Assembly (NCBI GenBank): GCA_903856995.1
Contig: CAIODK010000120.1
Coordinates: 1 to 34,704 of the forward strand
Reading direction: 5' to 3'
DNA: 34,704 bases
From: an uncultured Burkholderiales bacterium
GTDB lineage: Bacteria > Pseudomonadota > Gammaproteobacteria > Burkholderiales > Burkholderiaceae_C
The notes below the pieces were generated by a model. That model had not been told where the DNA came from. It made no database searches and saw only the letters and a list, made by a program, of their open reading frames with translations. Shown here one piece after another: positions 15,891 through 23,920 of the stretch (position 1 is its first letter; the number at the start of each line of letters is the position of its first letter). The position numbers and the translations under genes are program-made.

Positions 15891-16910
15891 ATGCGTTTAC
15901 TGATCACCGGTGGAGCCGGATTCATAGGGGCCCGTTTGGCCCGCACCTTGTTATCGCGCGGACAACTCAATGGCCAGTTGATCTCGCAGATCGTGTTAGC
16001 GGATCAATTTCCTGCGCCCGCCGACCTCGCGGCTGACCCACGCGTGGCGGTCAAAACAGGCCCCTTGCTCGACCACTGCCAAGCCTTGGCACATGAAGCC
16101 TTTGACGGTGTGTTTCACTTGGCCTCGGCCGTCTCAGGCGAGTGCGAAGCCGACTTTGACCTGGGTTTACGGTCCAACTTAGACAGCACACGCGCCTTGC
16201 TAGACGCCTTGCGCTCGCGCACCGAAGGCGGTGCAAAGCCAACGCGGTTGGTGTTCTCCAGCTCCGTTGCCGTGTTTGGGCCCGACGATGCCGTGCCCAT
16301 GCCCGACATCGTGGCGGACGACACCCTACCCACACCACAAACCTCTTATGGCGCACAAAAACACATGTGCGAACACTTGGTCGCCGACTACACGCGCAAA
16401 GGCTACATCGACGGGCGCAGCGCCCGCCTGATGACGGTGACGGTGCGTCCCGGCAAACCCAATGGGGCTGCATCTTCATTTTTCAGCGGCATCATCCGCG
16501 AACCTTTGGCCGGCGAGCCTTCGGTCTGCCCGGTTGCACCCGACGTGTCACACCCTGTGACGTCGCCCCGCGCCACGGTCGAGGGTTTGATCACCGTCTA
16601 CGAGTGCTCGCGTGAAGCCTACGGTGGCCGCACCGCCATGAACTTGCCCGGCCTCAACGTGACCGTGCAAGAGATGTTGGATGCCCTTGAACGTGTGGCC
16701 GGTCCAGCCGCACGTGCTCGCGTCACGTTTGAGCGCAACGAAGCCATTGCCAACATCGTGGGCCGCTGGCCCAAAGGATCTAGCTCGGTGCGTGCCAACC
16801 GACTGGGTCTGCACGCAGAAAAAACCTTTGACGACATCATTCGCCAATACATCGCAGACACCCAAGCAGGACCGAATGCCGGCCCCGCCTTGAAAGGATA
16901 CACAGCATGA
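15891..16910 (+). CDS. denD: NAD-dependent epimerase/dehydratase family protein, D-erythronate dehydrogenase (DenD)-like
   Basis: A 339-aa extended-SDR protein. GGAGFIG is at 7-13 and Tyr153/Lys157 form the YxxxK pair in TSYGAQK. The blocks LVFSSSVAVFG, LTPQTSYG-like PTPQTSYGAQKHMCE, RPGKPNGAASSFFSGIIREPLAG and SVRANRLGL agree with DenD (EC 1.1.1.410), which oxidises D-erythronate at C2 to 2-keto-D-erythronate in the tetronate pathway. The usual partners (OtnI isomerase, OtnK kinase, OtnC decarboxylase) are absent here, so it may instead act on a longer or branched aldonate. AAGGAA precedes the ATG, 17 bp after the GntR stop, and its end overlaps the next SDR by 4 bp. Confidence 0.82.
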   Translation: MRLLITGGAGFIGARLARTLLSRGQLNGQLISQIVLADQFPAPADLAADPRVAVKTGPLLDHCQALAHEAFDGVFHLASAVSGECEADFDLGLRSNLDSTRALLDALRSRTEGGAKPTRLVFSSSVAVFGPDDAVPMPDIVADDTLPTPQTSYGAQKHMCEHLVADYTRKGYIDGRSARLMTVTVRPGKPNGAASSFFSGIIREPLAGEPSVCPVAPDVSHPVTSPRATVEGLITVYECSREAYGGRTAMNLPGLNVTVQEMLDALERVAGPAARARVTFERNEAIANIVGRWPKGSSSVRANRLGLHAEKTFDDIIRQYIADTQAGPNAGPALKGYTA

Positions 16911-17659
16911 ACCAGATCGATTTGAAAGGCCGCGTTGCGGTCGTGACCGGCGGCGCACAAGGCATCGGCTACGCCACCTCGGAACGTTTGCTGCGCTCAG
17001 GCGCTAGCGTGGTGATGTGGGACATCGATGCCGCCAAGCTCGAGGAGGCCAAGGCATCGCTTGGTCAACTCGGCACAGTCAGCGGCTATGTGGTCGAACT
17101 CACCTCCGATTCGGAAGTCGCCGCCACCACCGCACGGACCATCCAAGACAGCGGCCACATCGACATCTTGGTGAACAACGCGGGCATCACTGGCGGCAAT
17201 GCCCCCACCTGGGAGCTTGACCCCGAGGTGTGGCGTCGCGTGATCGAAGTGAATTTGATTGGACCTTACTTGACCTGCCGCGCTGTCACGCCGCACATGG
17301 TCAAGCGTGGCTGGGGGCGCATTGTCAACATCGCCTCTGTCGCAGGCAAAGAGGGCAACCCCAACGCCAGCCACTACAGCGCATCCAAAGCCGGCGTGAT
17401 TGCACTGACCAAGTCATTGGCAAAAGAAGTTGCGACCCAAGGTGTGTTGGTCAATGCCATCGCACCCGCGGTGGCTCGCACCGCCATGTTTGCCCAAATG
17501 ACGGAGGCACACATTGCCTACATGCTGGGCAAGATTCCGATGGGCCGATTTGTAGAAGTGGAAGAGATCGCGGCCATGGTCGCTTGGCTGTCGAGCGAAG
17601 ATTGCTCTTTCACCACAGGTTCCGTGTTTGATATCACGGGTGGTCGGTCGACGTATTGA
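16907..17659 (+). CDS. SDR family oxidoreductase, last gene of the importer operon
   Basis: A 250-aa short-chain dehydrogenase with TGGAQGIG (14-21), Asp39 (suggesting NAD), NNAG (90-93), Ser144, Tyr157 and Lys161. The ending FTTGSVFDITGGRSTY is a recognisable C-terminal form in proteobacterial sugar-acid SDRs. Substrate unassigned. ATGA overlap with denD suggests the two enzymes act on the same compound, perhaps in successive oxidations or an oxidation/reduction epimerisation. A palindrome at 17664-17684 follows directly. Confidence 0.86.
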   Translation: MNQIDLKGRVAVVTGGAQGIGYATSERLLRSGASVVMWDIDAAKLEEAKASLGQLGTVSGYVVELTSDSEVAATTARTIQDSGHIDILVNNAGITGGNAPTWELDPEVWRRVIEVNLIGPYLTCRAVTPHMVKRGWGRIVNIASVAGKEGNPNASHYSASKAGVIALTKSLAKEVATQGVLVNAIAPAVARTAMFAQMTEAHIAYMLGKIPMGRFVEVEEIAAMVAWLSSEDCSFTTGSVFDITGGRSTY

Positions 17660-17663
17660 GGCC

Positions 17664-17684
17664 CGCTGGGCTACCAGCCCAGCG
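17664..17684. terminator. Stem-loop between convergent operons
   Basis: A perfect 9-bp inverted repeat, CGCTGGGCT (17664-17672) and AGCCCAGCG (17676-17684) with a 3-nt loop. It lies 4 bp after the SDR stop and contains the azlD stop codon, so it may act for both strands. There is no T-run on either side, so termination efficiency is uncertain. Confidence 0.5.
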
Positions 17685-18018
17685 CCAAATGCAAAGGCAG
17701 ATAAACCGCCATGCCGCCCAAGATTGTCAACAACACATTGCGTTTGGCCACGTAAACCAACACCCCAGCGGCGGCGGCAAATAAGCGTGCGTCTTGCCAG
17801 GAGGTAATGAACTGCCCTTGGGTCATCACAATCTCAGGCAACACAACCGCTGACAAAGCAGCGATGGGGGCATATTGCAAACCACGTTGTGCCCAATGCG
17901 GCAGATGCCACGGTTTGCTTGAGATGAAAAAGAAACTGCGCGACACCACCGTCACCACAGCAAGCCCGAGGATGACGCACAGCGTCCACACATCGGTGCC
18001 CACGAAGAGATCACTCAT
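17671..18018 (-). CDS. azlD: AzlD family branched-chain amino acid export subunit
   Basis: A 115-aa small membrane protein with three to four hydrophobic segments. The pattern WTLCVILGLAVVTVVSRSFFF, then the block QYAPIAALSAVVLPEIV and a C-terminal KRNVLLTILGGMAVYL is that of AzlD (DUF931). AzlD forms the small partner of AzlC in branched-chain amino acid or azaleucine export. The ATG at 18018 overlaps the azlC stop by 4 bp; the open frame reaching to 18240 overlaps azlC and is not used. Its stop codon is inside the palindrome shared with the convergent SDR gene. Confidence 0.88.
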   Translation of the reverse strand: MSDLFVGTDVWTLCVILGLAVVTVVSRSFFFISSKPWHLPHWAQRGLQYAPIAALSAVVLPEIVMTQGQFITSWQDARLFAAAAGVLVYVAKRNVLLTILGGMAVYLPLHLALGW

Positions 18019-18752
18019 GTCTGCTCCCTGTTCGCTGACGTCGATGGCAAACGCTCTAACGTGAGGCACAAAATCACGGCAAGGGCAATCGCCACCACGA
18101 TGTTGAGTTTGAGCGGCAAGGCATAGGCCAAGACGGCAGCCACCCCCGCCACCACCGAGGCCACGATGCGCATGCGTGAGCTCGCCAATGAGCATTGAAT
18201 TCCCAACAAACACAAGATGCCGGCAAAGCCCAAACCCCACGCCAACGGTATGAAATTAGCCAACGCAATACCCACCAAACTCGCCACCATCCAACCGCCC
18301 CAGTTCAAGGCATCGCTGCCAGCCAAATAGGCTTCCTGCGCCAGCAGTTGCTCGGGCGTATGGCCCGGCTGATGGAAGCGCCGCGTGAACAACACGTAGC
18401 TGATGTCAGCGGTCACGTACGCGTGCGTCATGCGCTCCCAGCGCGGCAAATGGATGAGGTAGGGGCGCAGGTGCAAACTGAACACCACAAAGCGCAGGTT
18501 GACGCAAAACCCCGTCGCCAAAATCACCCAGGCCGGTGCGCCTGCCACGATGAGCGGAATCGCCGCCAACTGCGAGCTGCCAGCAAACACGAGCAGGGTC
18601 ATCACCACCGACTCGAACACGCTCATGCCTGACTTGACCATGGCCACGCCGGTCATCAAACCCCAAGCCGCCACGCCCGGTGCTTGGGGCGCTAGCTCGA
18701 ACAAACCGATTTTGAATTCGGCATGCCGAAAGAGCTTAGGTTTGAAAAACAT
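18015..18752 (-). CDS. azlC: AzlC family branched-chain amino acid export permease
   Basis: A 245-aa inner-membrane protein with about six to seven membrane spans. The N-terminal APGVAAWGLMTGVAMVKSGMS, the block VFAGSSQLAAIPLIVAGAP and FCVNLRFVVFSLHLRPYL are characteristic of AzlC (LIV-E family exporters). It follows fmt by 11 bp and overlaps azlD by 4 bp, so it is transcribed with def and fmt. Joining an amino-acid exporter to formylation genes looks like local gene-order history, not a functional link. Confidence 0.9.
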   Translation of the reverse strand: MFFKPKLFRHAEFKIGLFELAPQAPGVAAWGLMTGVAMVKSGMSVFESVVMTLLVFAGSSQLAAIPLIVAGAPAWVILATGFCVNLRFVVFSLHLRPYLIHLPRWERMTHAYVTADISYVLFTRRFHQPGHTPEQLLAQEAYLAGSDALNWGGWMVASLVGIALANFIPLAWGLGFAGILCLLGIQCSLASSRMRIVASVVAGVAAVLAYALPLKLNIVVAIALAVILCLTLERLPSTSANREQT

Positions 18753-18763
18753 AATCGCTTGTT

Positions 18764-19744
18764 TTAACTGCCAACATGGGGCTCAAAGCATTGGCCCGGC
18801 GCGAGCGCAAAGCCTCGCAAAAACTCTGCAGCACGCAATCGCTTGCCACCTGCGCGTTGCAGTTCGGTCACGCGCAACACGCCTTCGCCGCAGGCGATGC
18901 ACACACCGTGCTCGTCCGCGCTCAGCACCGTGCCGGGTTTGGCGTTGTGTGCCGATGCCTCGACCGTGGCGCACCACAGCTTGATGATGTCGCCCCCAAG
19001 TTGTGCAGACGCAGTCGGGAAGGGGTTGAAGGCCCGCACGCGTCGGCCAATGGTCTGTGCAGATTGCTGCCAATCCACAGCGGCTTCCGCTTTTTCAATT
19101 TTGTGGGCGTAGGTGATGCCGGCTTCGGACTGCTTCACAGGCTGCAACTTACCGGCTTGTGCATCGACCAAAGCACGCACCACCAAGACGCCACCCATGT
19201 GGGCCAAGCGGTCATGCAGACTCGCCGTGGTGTCGTCTTCGGCGATGTTGAGAACATCGGTCAGCAGCATGTCGCCGGTGTCGAGGCCCGCATCCATTTG
19301 CATGATGACCACGCCCGTTTGCGCGTCACCCGCCTCGATGGCACGGTGAATAGGTGCAGCGCCGCGCCAGCGGGGCAGCAGCGAGGCGTGAATGTTGAAG
19401 CAACCCAAACGTGGCGCGTCTAGCGTCCACTGCGGCAGGATGAGGCCATAGGCAGCCACCACCATGACGTCGGCGTTGGCTTCGGCAATGGCTGCTTGCG
19501 CAGCGGTCGCATCGTCTGGGTATTTGCCATCGAGGCGCAGGCTCAACGGCTGCGCGACGGGAATGTGGTGCTCCAGCGCGAGCTGCTTGACCGCAGAGGC
19601 TTGCAGCTTCATGCCGCGACCCGCCGGGCGGTCTGGTTGGGTCAGCACCAAGGGCACGGTGTGACCTGCCGCCAAAATTTGAGCCAAGGCGTCGGCCGCA
19701 AACTCGGGCGTGCCCGCAAAAATGACGCGTAAAGGCTGGCTCAT
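18764..19744 (-). CDS. fmt: Methionyl-tRNA formyltransferase
   Basis: A 326-aa enzyme (EC 2.1.2.9) that formylates Met-tRNAfMet using 10-formyl-THF. The N-terminal domain starts VIFAGTPEFAADAL, the basic loop RPAGRGMKL is present, and the catalytic triad is visible as Asn117 and His119 in NIHASLLPRWRGAAP with Asp155 in LDTGDM. The C-terminal OB domain (ITYAHKIEKAEAAVDW onward) binds tRNA. It starts 9 bp after the def stop, so formylation and deformylation enzymes are co-transcribed as in most bacteria. Confidence 0.97.
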   Translation of the reverse strand: MSQPLRVIFAGTPEFAADALAQILAAGHTVPLVLTQPDRPAGRGMKLQASAVKQLALEHHIPVAQPLSLRLDGKYPDDATAAQAAIAEANADVMVVAAYGLILPQWTLDAPRLGCFNIHASLLPRWRGAAPIHRAIEAGDAQTGVVIMQMDAGLDTGDMLLTDVLNIAEDDTTASLHDRLAHMGGVLVVRALVDAQAGKLQPVKQSEAGITYAHKIEKAEAAVDWQQSAQTIGRRVRAFNPFPTASAQLGGDIIKLWCATVEASAHNAKPGTVLSADEHGVCIACGEGVLRVTELQRAGGKRLRAAEFLRGFALAPGQCFEPHVGS

Positions 19745-19753
19745 ATCTGCCCC

Positions 19754-20260
19754 TTATTCGTCGTCACGCAACGCTTTGAGCATTTTGGTTTTGATGCGGT
19801 TTCGCTTCAAAGGCGAGAGGTACTCCACAAACACCTTGCCCACCAAGTGGTCGAGCTCGTGCTGAATGCACACGGCCAGCAAGCCTTCGGCTTCGATGGT
19901 ACGCACTTTGCCGTGCTCGTCCATGGCCGTGACCTTGACGTGCGTGGCGCGCTCCACGCCGTCGTAAATACCGGGAACGGACAAGCAGCCCTCGTCGCCT
20001 TTGACGCGCTCGTCACCCATCCATGTGATTTCTGGGTTGATGAGCACCATGGCTTCGTTGCGATCTTCCGAGGTGTCAATCACCACCAACCGTTCATGCA
20101 CGTCCACTTGCGTGGCAGCGAGGCCGATGCCGCTGGCGTCGTACATGGTTTCGAGCATGTCGGCGATGAGGGAACGGATACGCGTGTCGATCTCTTGGAC
20201 CGGCTTGGCGACGGTGTGAAGTTTGGGATCGGGGAATTGAAGAATGTCTAACTTGGGCAT
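19754..20260 (-). CDS. def: Peptide deformylase
   Basis: A 168-aa metalloenzyme (EC 3.5.1.88) removing the formyl group from nascent chains. All three motifs are intact: GIGLAATQ at 44-51, EGCLS at 90-94 with metal ligand Cys92, and QHELDH at 133-138 with His134 and His138 as ligands and Glu135 as catalytic base. The ATG at 20260 (MPKLDILQFPD) fits the family N-terminus; an in-frame extension to 20305 lacks support. It is the first gene of def-fmt-azlC-azlD and divergent from dprA across 97 bp, which must hold both promoters; I could not pick convincing -35/-10 pairs. Confidence 0.97.
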   Translation of the reverse strand: MPKLDILQFPDPKLHTVAKPVQEIDTRIRSLIADMLETMYDASGIGLAATQVDVHERLVVIDTSEDRNEAMVLINPEITWMGDERVKGDEGCLSVPGIYDGVERATHVKVTAMDEHGKVRTIEAEGLLAVCIQHELDHLVGKVFVEYLSPLKRNRIKTKMLKALRDDE

Positions 20261-20357
20261 GGCTTCATTGTCTCCGGTTTTGAAGTTTTCGACCTTCGGG
20301 CCCACCTATTCCCGACAACCGTTCTGACAATCAATTTCACACCCTCAAGGAAAAGAT

Positions 20358-21518
20358 ATGGACAAAGACGCGTTACGCGCTTGGCTGCGTTTGAGCATGA
20401 CAGACGGCGTCGGCAATGAAGCCGCGCGTCGCCTACTGGCGTGCTTTGGAAGTCCGCAAACGGTGTTTGAACAAACCCACACCGCGTTGTGCCAAGTGGT
20501 CAGCACCAAACAGGCGCAAGCCCTGTTGACCGAGCCCAATGCATTGGCCGTGCAATGCGTGCGCACCCAGCATTGGCTGGCTCATCAGCCCGACGCCTAC
20601 AGCCACGCACTGTGGACGCTGGGTGACGCGCGCTACCCGCCTGAGTTGCTGCAGTTGTCTGACCCGCCGCTGATGCTCTATGTGGCGGGGCAAACCCACG
20701 CCACGCTTGGCAACGCGATCGCCGTCGTGGGAAGCCGTAACCCGACACCGCAGGGCGCGCAAACCGCAGCGCAGTTTGGGGAGGCCTTGAGTCAAGCTGG
20801 CTTGTGCGTGGTGTCGGGTTTGGCCTTAGGCGTGGACGGCGCCGCGCATCAAGGCGCGTTACGCGGCCAACGGCTGGACGCTATCGGCGCGTCACATTGG
20901 CACACCGTCGCCGTGGTGGGTACGGGCCTCGACCGTGTGTACCCACGACAGCACCAGACACTGGCCCAAGAAATTGCTTTGCACGGCTTGCTGGTGAGTG
21001 AATACCACTTGGGCACACCCCCCTTGGCACAGAATTTCCCCAAACGCAATCGCATCATTGCCGCTCTCGGCTTGGGTACCTTGGTGGTGGAGGCAGCCAT
21101 GAAATCCGGATCGCTTATCACCGCCCAAATGGCGCTCGAACTGGGGCGCGAAGTGCTGGCCATTCCCGGCTCGATTCACGCGACCCAATCCCATGGCTGC
21201 CACGCGCTGATTCGCCAAGGTGCAAAGCTGGTTGAAAACGCGCAAGACGTGTTGGAAGAATTGCAGCTTGCGCCGCAACAACAAGTCAATTTATTTTCAG
21301 AGGCCCTAGGTGAGACGGCGCACGGCAACATCGCCGCCAACGATGGTGAAGATCCATTACTCACCCACATGGGCTATGCCCCCGTCAGCCTCGACGCGTT
21401 GCAAGCCCGGTGCGACTTAGACACGGCGAGCTTGCAAGCGCAATTGCTGACCTTAGAACTCGACGGTGCAGTCGGACGTTTGCCCGGCGGGTTGTTTCAA
21501 CGCCTCGCTTCGAACTAA
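20358..21518 (+). CDS. dprA: DNA-processing protein DprA
   Basis: A 386-aa DprA/Smf protein, which loads RecA on incoming single-stranded DNA during natural transformation. An N-terminal helical (SAM-like) region (LRLSMTDGVGNEAARRLLACFG) leads into the Rossmann-like core with VVGSRNPTPQGAQTA, VSGLALGVDGAAHQGAL, GTGLDRVYP, FPKRNRIIAALG and VVEAAMKSGSLITA, followed by a C-terminal winged-helix domain (about 315-386). AAGGA sits ahead of the ATG. Placement next to def-fmt is conserved in many proteobacteria. dprA alone does not show competence; other com genes would be needed. Confidence 0.96.
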   Translation: MDKDALRAWLRLSMTDGVGNEAARRLLACFGSPQTVFEQTHTALCQVVSTKQAQALLTEPNALAVQCVRTQHWLAHQPDAYSHALWTLGDARYPPELLQLSDPPLMLYVAGQTHATLGNAIAVVGSRNPTPQGAQTAAQFGEALSQAGLCVVSGLALGVDGAAHQGALRGQRLDAIGASHWHTVAVVGTGLDRVYPRQHQTLAQEIALHGLLVSEYHLGTPPLAQNFPKRNRIIAALGLGTLVVEAAMKSGSLITAQMALELGREVLAIPGSIHATQSHGCHALIRQGAKLVENAQDVLEELQLAPQQQVNLFSEALGETAHGNIAANDGEDPLLTHMGYAPVSLDALQARCDLDTASLQAQLLTLELDGAVGRLPGGLFQRLASN

Positions 21519-21575
21519 GAAATAGCACCCATCTAGGAAGATTTCTTGGTTGTAAAAAGCATGTATATTGGCCCC

Positions 21576-22058
21576 ATGTTTGAAGTGCTCGTATTCGTCT
21601 ATGAAAACTACTGGCGCGGCGATGCGTGTCCTGAGCTAGAGCAGCTAGGCCGCAAACTCAGCGTGGCTGGTTTCGAAGTGGATGACATCCAACAAGCTTT
21701 GTCGTGGCTGGACGAGCTGAACTTGGCATCCCACAAAACAGTGCTGATCGACATCAGCCAGTCAGCGCGTGAACACCACACCGAGTCCGCCCAGAGCTTG
21801 CGCGTTTACTCGGTCGCAGAGCAAGACCATTTGGGCGCCACTTGCTTGGGCTTCATCAACTTTCTTGAATCCGCCGATGTGCTGTCACCGCACATGCGCG
21901 AAATCGTGCTCGACCGCGCCATGGCGATCCCCGGTCAGCCCATGGATTTGGATGACCTGAAAATCATTGTGCTGATGGTTTACTGGAGCATTGGCTTAGA
22001 GCCAGATGCATTGATCCTTGACGAGCTGTGCGACGACACAGACCGCGTCGCGCACTAA
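21576..22058 (+). CDS. smg: Smg family protein (DUF494)
   Basis: A 160-aa Smg protein beginning MFEVLVFVYENYWRGDACPE. Smg/DUF494 proteins almost always follow dprA in beta- and gammaproteobacteria; no biochemical function is established. The ATG at 21576 matches the family N-terminus (MFEVLxYxxE). An ATG at 21561 or a TTG at 21546 (better spaced from AGGAAG at 21535-21540) would add five or ten residues, so the exact start is unsettled. The stop is inside the first unit of an 8-bp tandem repeat and the gene converges on livM. Confidence 0.9.
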   Translation: MFEVLVFVYENYWRGDACPELEQLGRKLSVAGFEVDDIQQALSWLDELNLASHKTVLIDISQSAREHHTESAQSLRVYSVAEQDHLGATCLGFINFLESADVLSPHMREIVLDRAMAIPGQPMDLDDLKIIVLMVYWSIGLEPDALILDELCDDTDRVAH

Positions 22059-22092
22059 GTCACTAGGGCACTAGGGCACTAATGCACTGAAG
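22053..22092. repeat. Five 8-bp tandem units between smg and livM
   Basis: The units are CACTAAGT, CACTAGGG, CACTAGGG, CACTAATG and CACTGAAG, in exact 8-bp register. CACT is invariant and the second half varies; units 2 and 3 are identical. The array begins in the last codons of smg (its TAA is in unit 1) and stops 5 bp before the livM stop codon. It could be a slippage-prone microsatellite; there is no inverted symmetry to suggest a terminator. Confidence 0.75.
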
Positions 22093-22097
22093 GCGGC

Positions 22098-23015
22098 TTA
22101 GCCCTTGCCGCCAAACCGGTGCTCTATCTCACCCACGATGCCGCGACGGAACACGAGCACACAGGTCACGAAGGTGCAACCCATGATGATCGTGACCCAC
22201 GAGCCCAAACTGGCCAAGTAGTTTTCCATGGCCATGATGATGGCCGCTCCCACAGTCGGGCCCACCATGGTGCCCATGCCACCCAGCAGTGTCATCAAGA
22301 CAACCTCACCCGACATCTGCCAGCCCACGTCCGTCAGGGTGGCCAAACCAAAAGCAATCGCTTTGGTGGCACCCGCCAAACCGGCAAGTGCCGCGGACAA
22401 CACAAAGGCCACCAGCTTGTAGTGGTCCACGTTGTAGCCGAGCGACAAGGCGCGTGGCTCGTTTTCGCGCACCGATTTCAGCACTTGGCCAAAGGGTGAA
22501 TGCACCACGCGGTAAATCAAGGCAAAGGCGGCCACAAAAATGGTCAGCACCACGTAGTACATGGTGGTATCGCTGGTCAAATCAAACAGTCCGAACAACT
22601 TGCCACGTGGGATGCTTTGAATCCCATCTTCGGCATAGGTGAAGGGTGATTGCACGCATAAAAAATAAATCATCTGCGCCAACGCAAGGGTGACCATCGC
22701 AAAGTAAATACCTTGTCGACGCACGGCCAGCCAACCAGTCAACAAACCAATCAACGCGGCGCTCAAAGTGCCAGCCAGCACCGCTACCTCGGGTGTCACG
22801 CCCCACACTTTGGCCGCATGGCCCGACACATAGGCCGCAAAGCCAAAAAACATGGCGTGCCCAAATGACAGCAAACCCGTGAAGCCAATCAACAAATTGA
22901 AGGCGCTCGCAAACAAGGCGAAGCAAAGCACCTTCATCAAGAACATGGGATAGCTCACAAAGGGAGCCACCAAGAGGACCAGCAACAGTCCGCCGTAAAT
23001 CAAACGCTTGCTCAT
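22098..23015 (-). CDS. livM: Branched-chain amino acid-type ABC transporter permease LivM
   Basis: A 305-aa inner-membrane permease with eight or more hydrophobic segments. LIGFTGLLSFGHAMFFGFAAYV near the N-terminus and SGEVVLMTLLGGMGTMVGPTVGA near the C-terminus are the LivM/HAAT signatures; the loop QVLKSVRENEPRALSLGYNV contacts the ATPases. Its ATG overlaps the livH stop by one base (TAATG). It is the last gene of the operon and converges on smg. Substrate specificity rests on the binding protein and could be amino acids, amides or aromatic acids. Confidence 0.94.
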   Translation of the reverse strand: MSKRLIYGGLLLVLLVAPFVSYPMFLMKVLCFALFASAFNLLIGFTGLLSFGHAMFFGFAAYVSGHAAKVWGVTPEVAVLAGTLSAALIGLLTGWLAVRRQGIYFAMVTLALAQMIYFLCVQSPFTYAEDGIQSIPRGKLFGLFDLTSDTTMYYVVLTIFVAAFALIYRVVHSPFGQVLKSVRENEPRALSLGYNVDHYKLVAFVLSAALAGLAGATKAIAFGLATLTDVGWQMSGEVVLMTLLGGMGTMVGPTVGAAIIMAMENYLASLGSWVTIIMGCTFVTCVLVFRRGIVGEIEHRFGGKG

Positions 23016-23902
23016 TACTTCTCCCGCCCGAACAAACCTGCTGGTCGGATCAACAACACAATGGCCATGATGACAAACACGACCGTGGTCGAGGCCTCTG
23101 CAAAAAATACTTTGGTCAGGCCTTCAATCAACCCCAAGCCCAAGCCCGTGACGATCGCGCCCAAGATCGAGCCCATGCCACCAATCACTACCACCGCAAA
23201 CACCACGATGATGATGTTGGAACCCATCAGCGGACTCACTTGATAAATCGGTGCGGCCATGACACCCGCCAACCCTGCGAGCCCCACACCAAAGGCATAG
23301 GTGAGCGTGACCATCAAGGGCACGTTGATGCCGAAGGCTTTCACCATGTCTGGGTTTTCGGTTCCCGCGCGCAAGTAGGCGCCGAGCTTGGTTTTTTCAA
23401 TCACAAACCACGTGAAGAAACACAGCACGATGGACACCACAATCACCCAGACGCGGTACTTGGGCAACATCATGAAGCCCAAATCAAAGACCCCACGGAA
23501 CACCTCAGGCAAGTCATAGGGCAAGCCGGACGAGCCATAAAACTCGCGGAAGATGCCTTCCAAAATCAGGGCCAAGCCAAAGGTCAGCAACAGCCCGTAC
23601 AGGTGGTCGAGTTGGTGCAACCAACGCAGCATGGTTTTTTCGATCACCACGCCAATCAAGGCAACGCCCAAAGGGGCAATGACCAAGGCCATCCAGTAAT
23701 TAATGCCTGCGTAGTTGAGCAGCATCCACGCAAAAAAAGCGCCCGCCATGTAGAGCGCGCCATGCGCAAAGTTGACGATGTTGAGCATGCCGAAAATCAC
23801 GGCAAGCCCCAACGACAAGATGGCATAAAAAGAGCCGTTGACCAAACCGAGCATGAGTTGCCCCATCAAGGCTTGAATCGGCACACCAAAAATTTCAGTC
23901 AT
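23015..23902 (-). CDS. livH: Branched-chain amino acid-type ABC transporter permease LivH
   Basis: A 295-aa inner-membrane permease. The N-terminal GLVNGSFYAILSLGLAVIFGMLNIVNFAHGALYM, the cytoplasmic loop GAYLRAGTENPDMVKAFGIN and the segment VVIGGMGSILGAIVTGLGLGLIEGL are standard LivH features. It pairs with LivM to form the channel. A 59-bp gap containing a strong stem-loop separates it from the binding-protein gene, the only sizeable gap inside this operon. Confidence 0.94.
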   Translation of the reverse strand: MTEIFGVPIQALMGQLMLGLVNGSFYAILSLGLAVIFGMLNIVNFAHGALYMAGAFFAWMLLNYAGINYWMALVIAPLGVALIGVVIEKTMLRWLHQLDHLYGLLLTFGLALILEGIFREFYGSSGLPYDLPEVFRGVFDLGFMMLPKYRVWVIVVSIVLCFFTWFVIEKTKLGAYLRAGTENPDMVKAFGINVPLMVTLTYAFGVGLAGLAGVMAAPIYQVSPLMGSNIIIVVFAVVVIGGMGSILGAIVTGLGLGLIEGLTKVFFAEASTTVVFVIMAIVLLIRPAGLFGREK

Positions 23903-23920
23903 ACAGTCCGGTGCAATATG

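Noticed and set aside
22053..22092. CRISPR array
   Set aside because: Units are 8 bp with no spacers of the proper length and no cas genes nearby.
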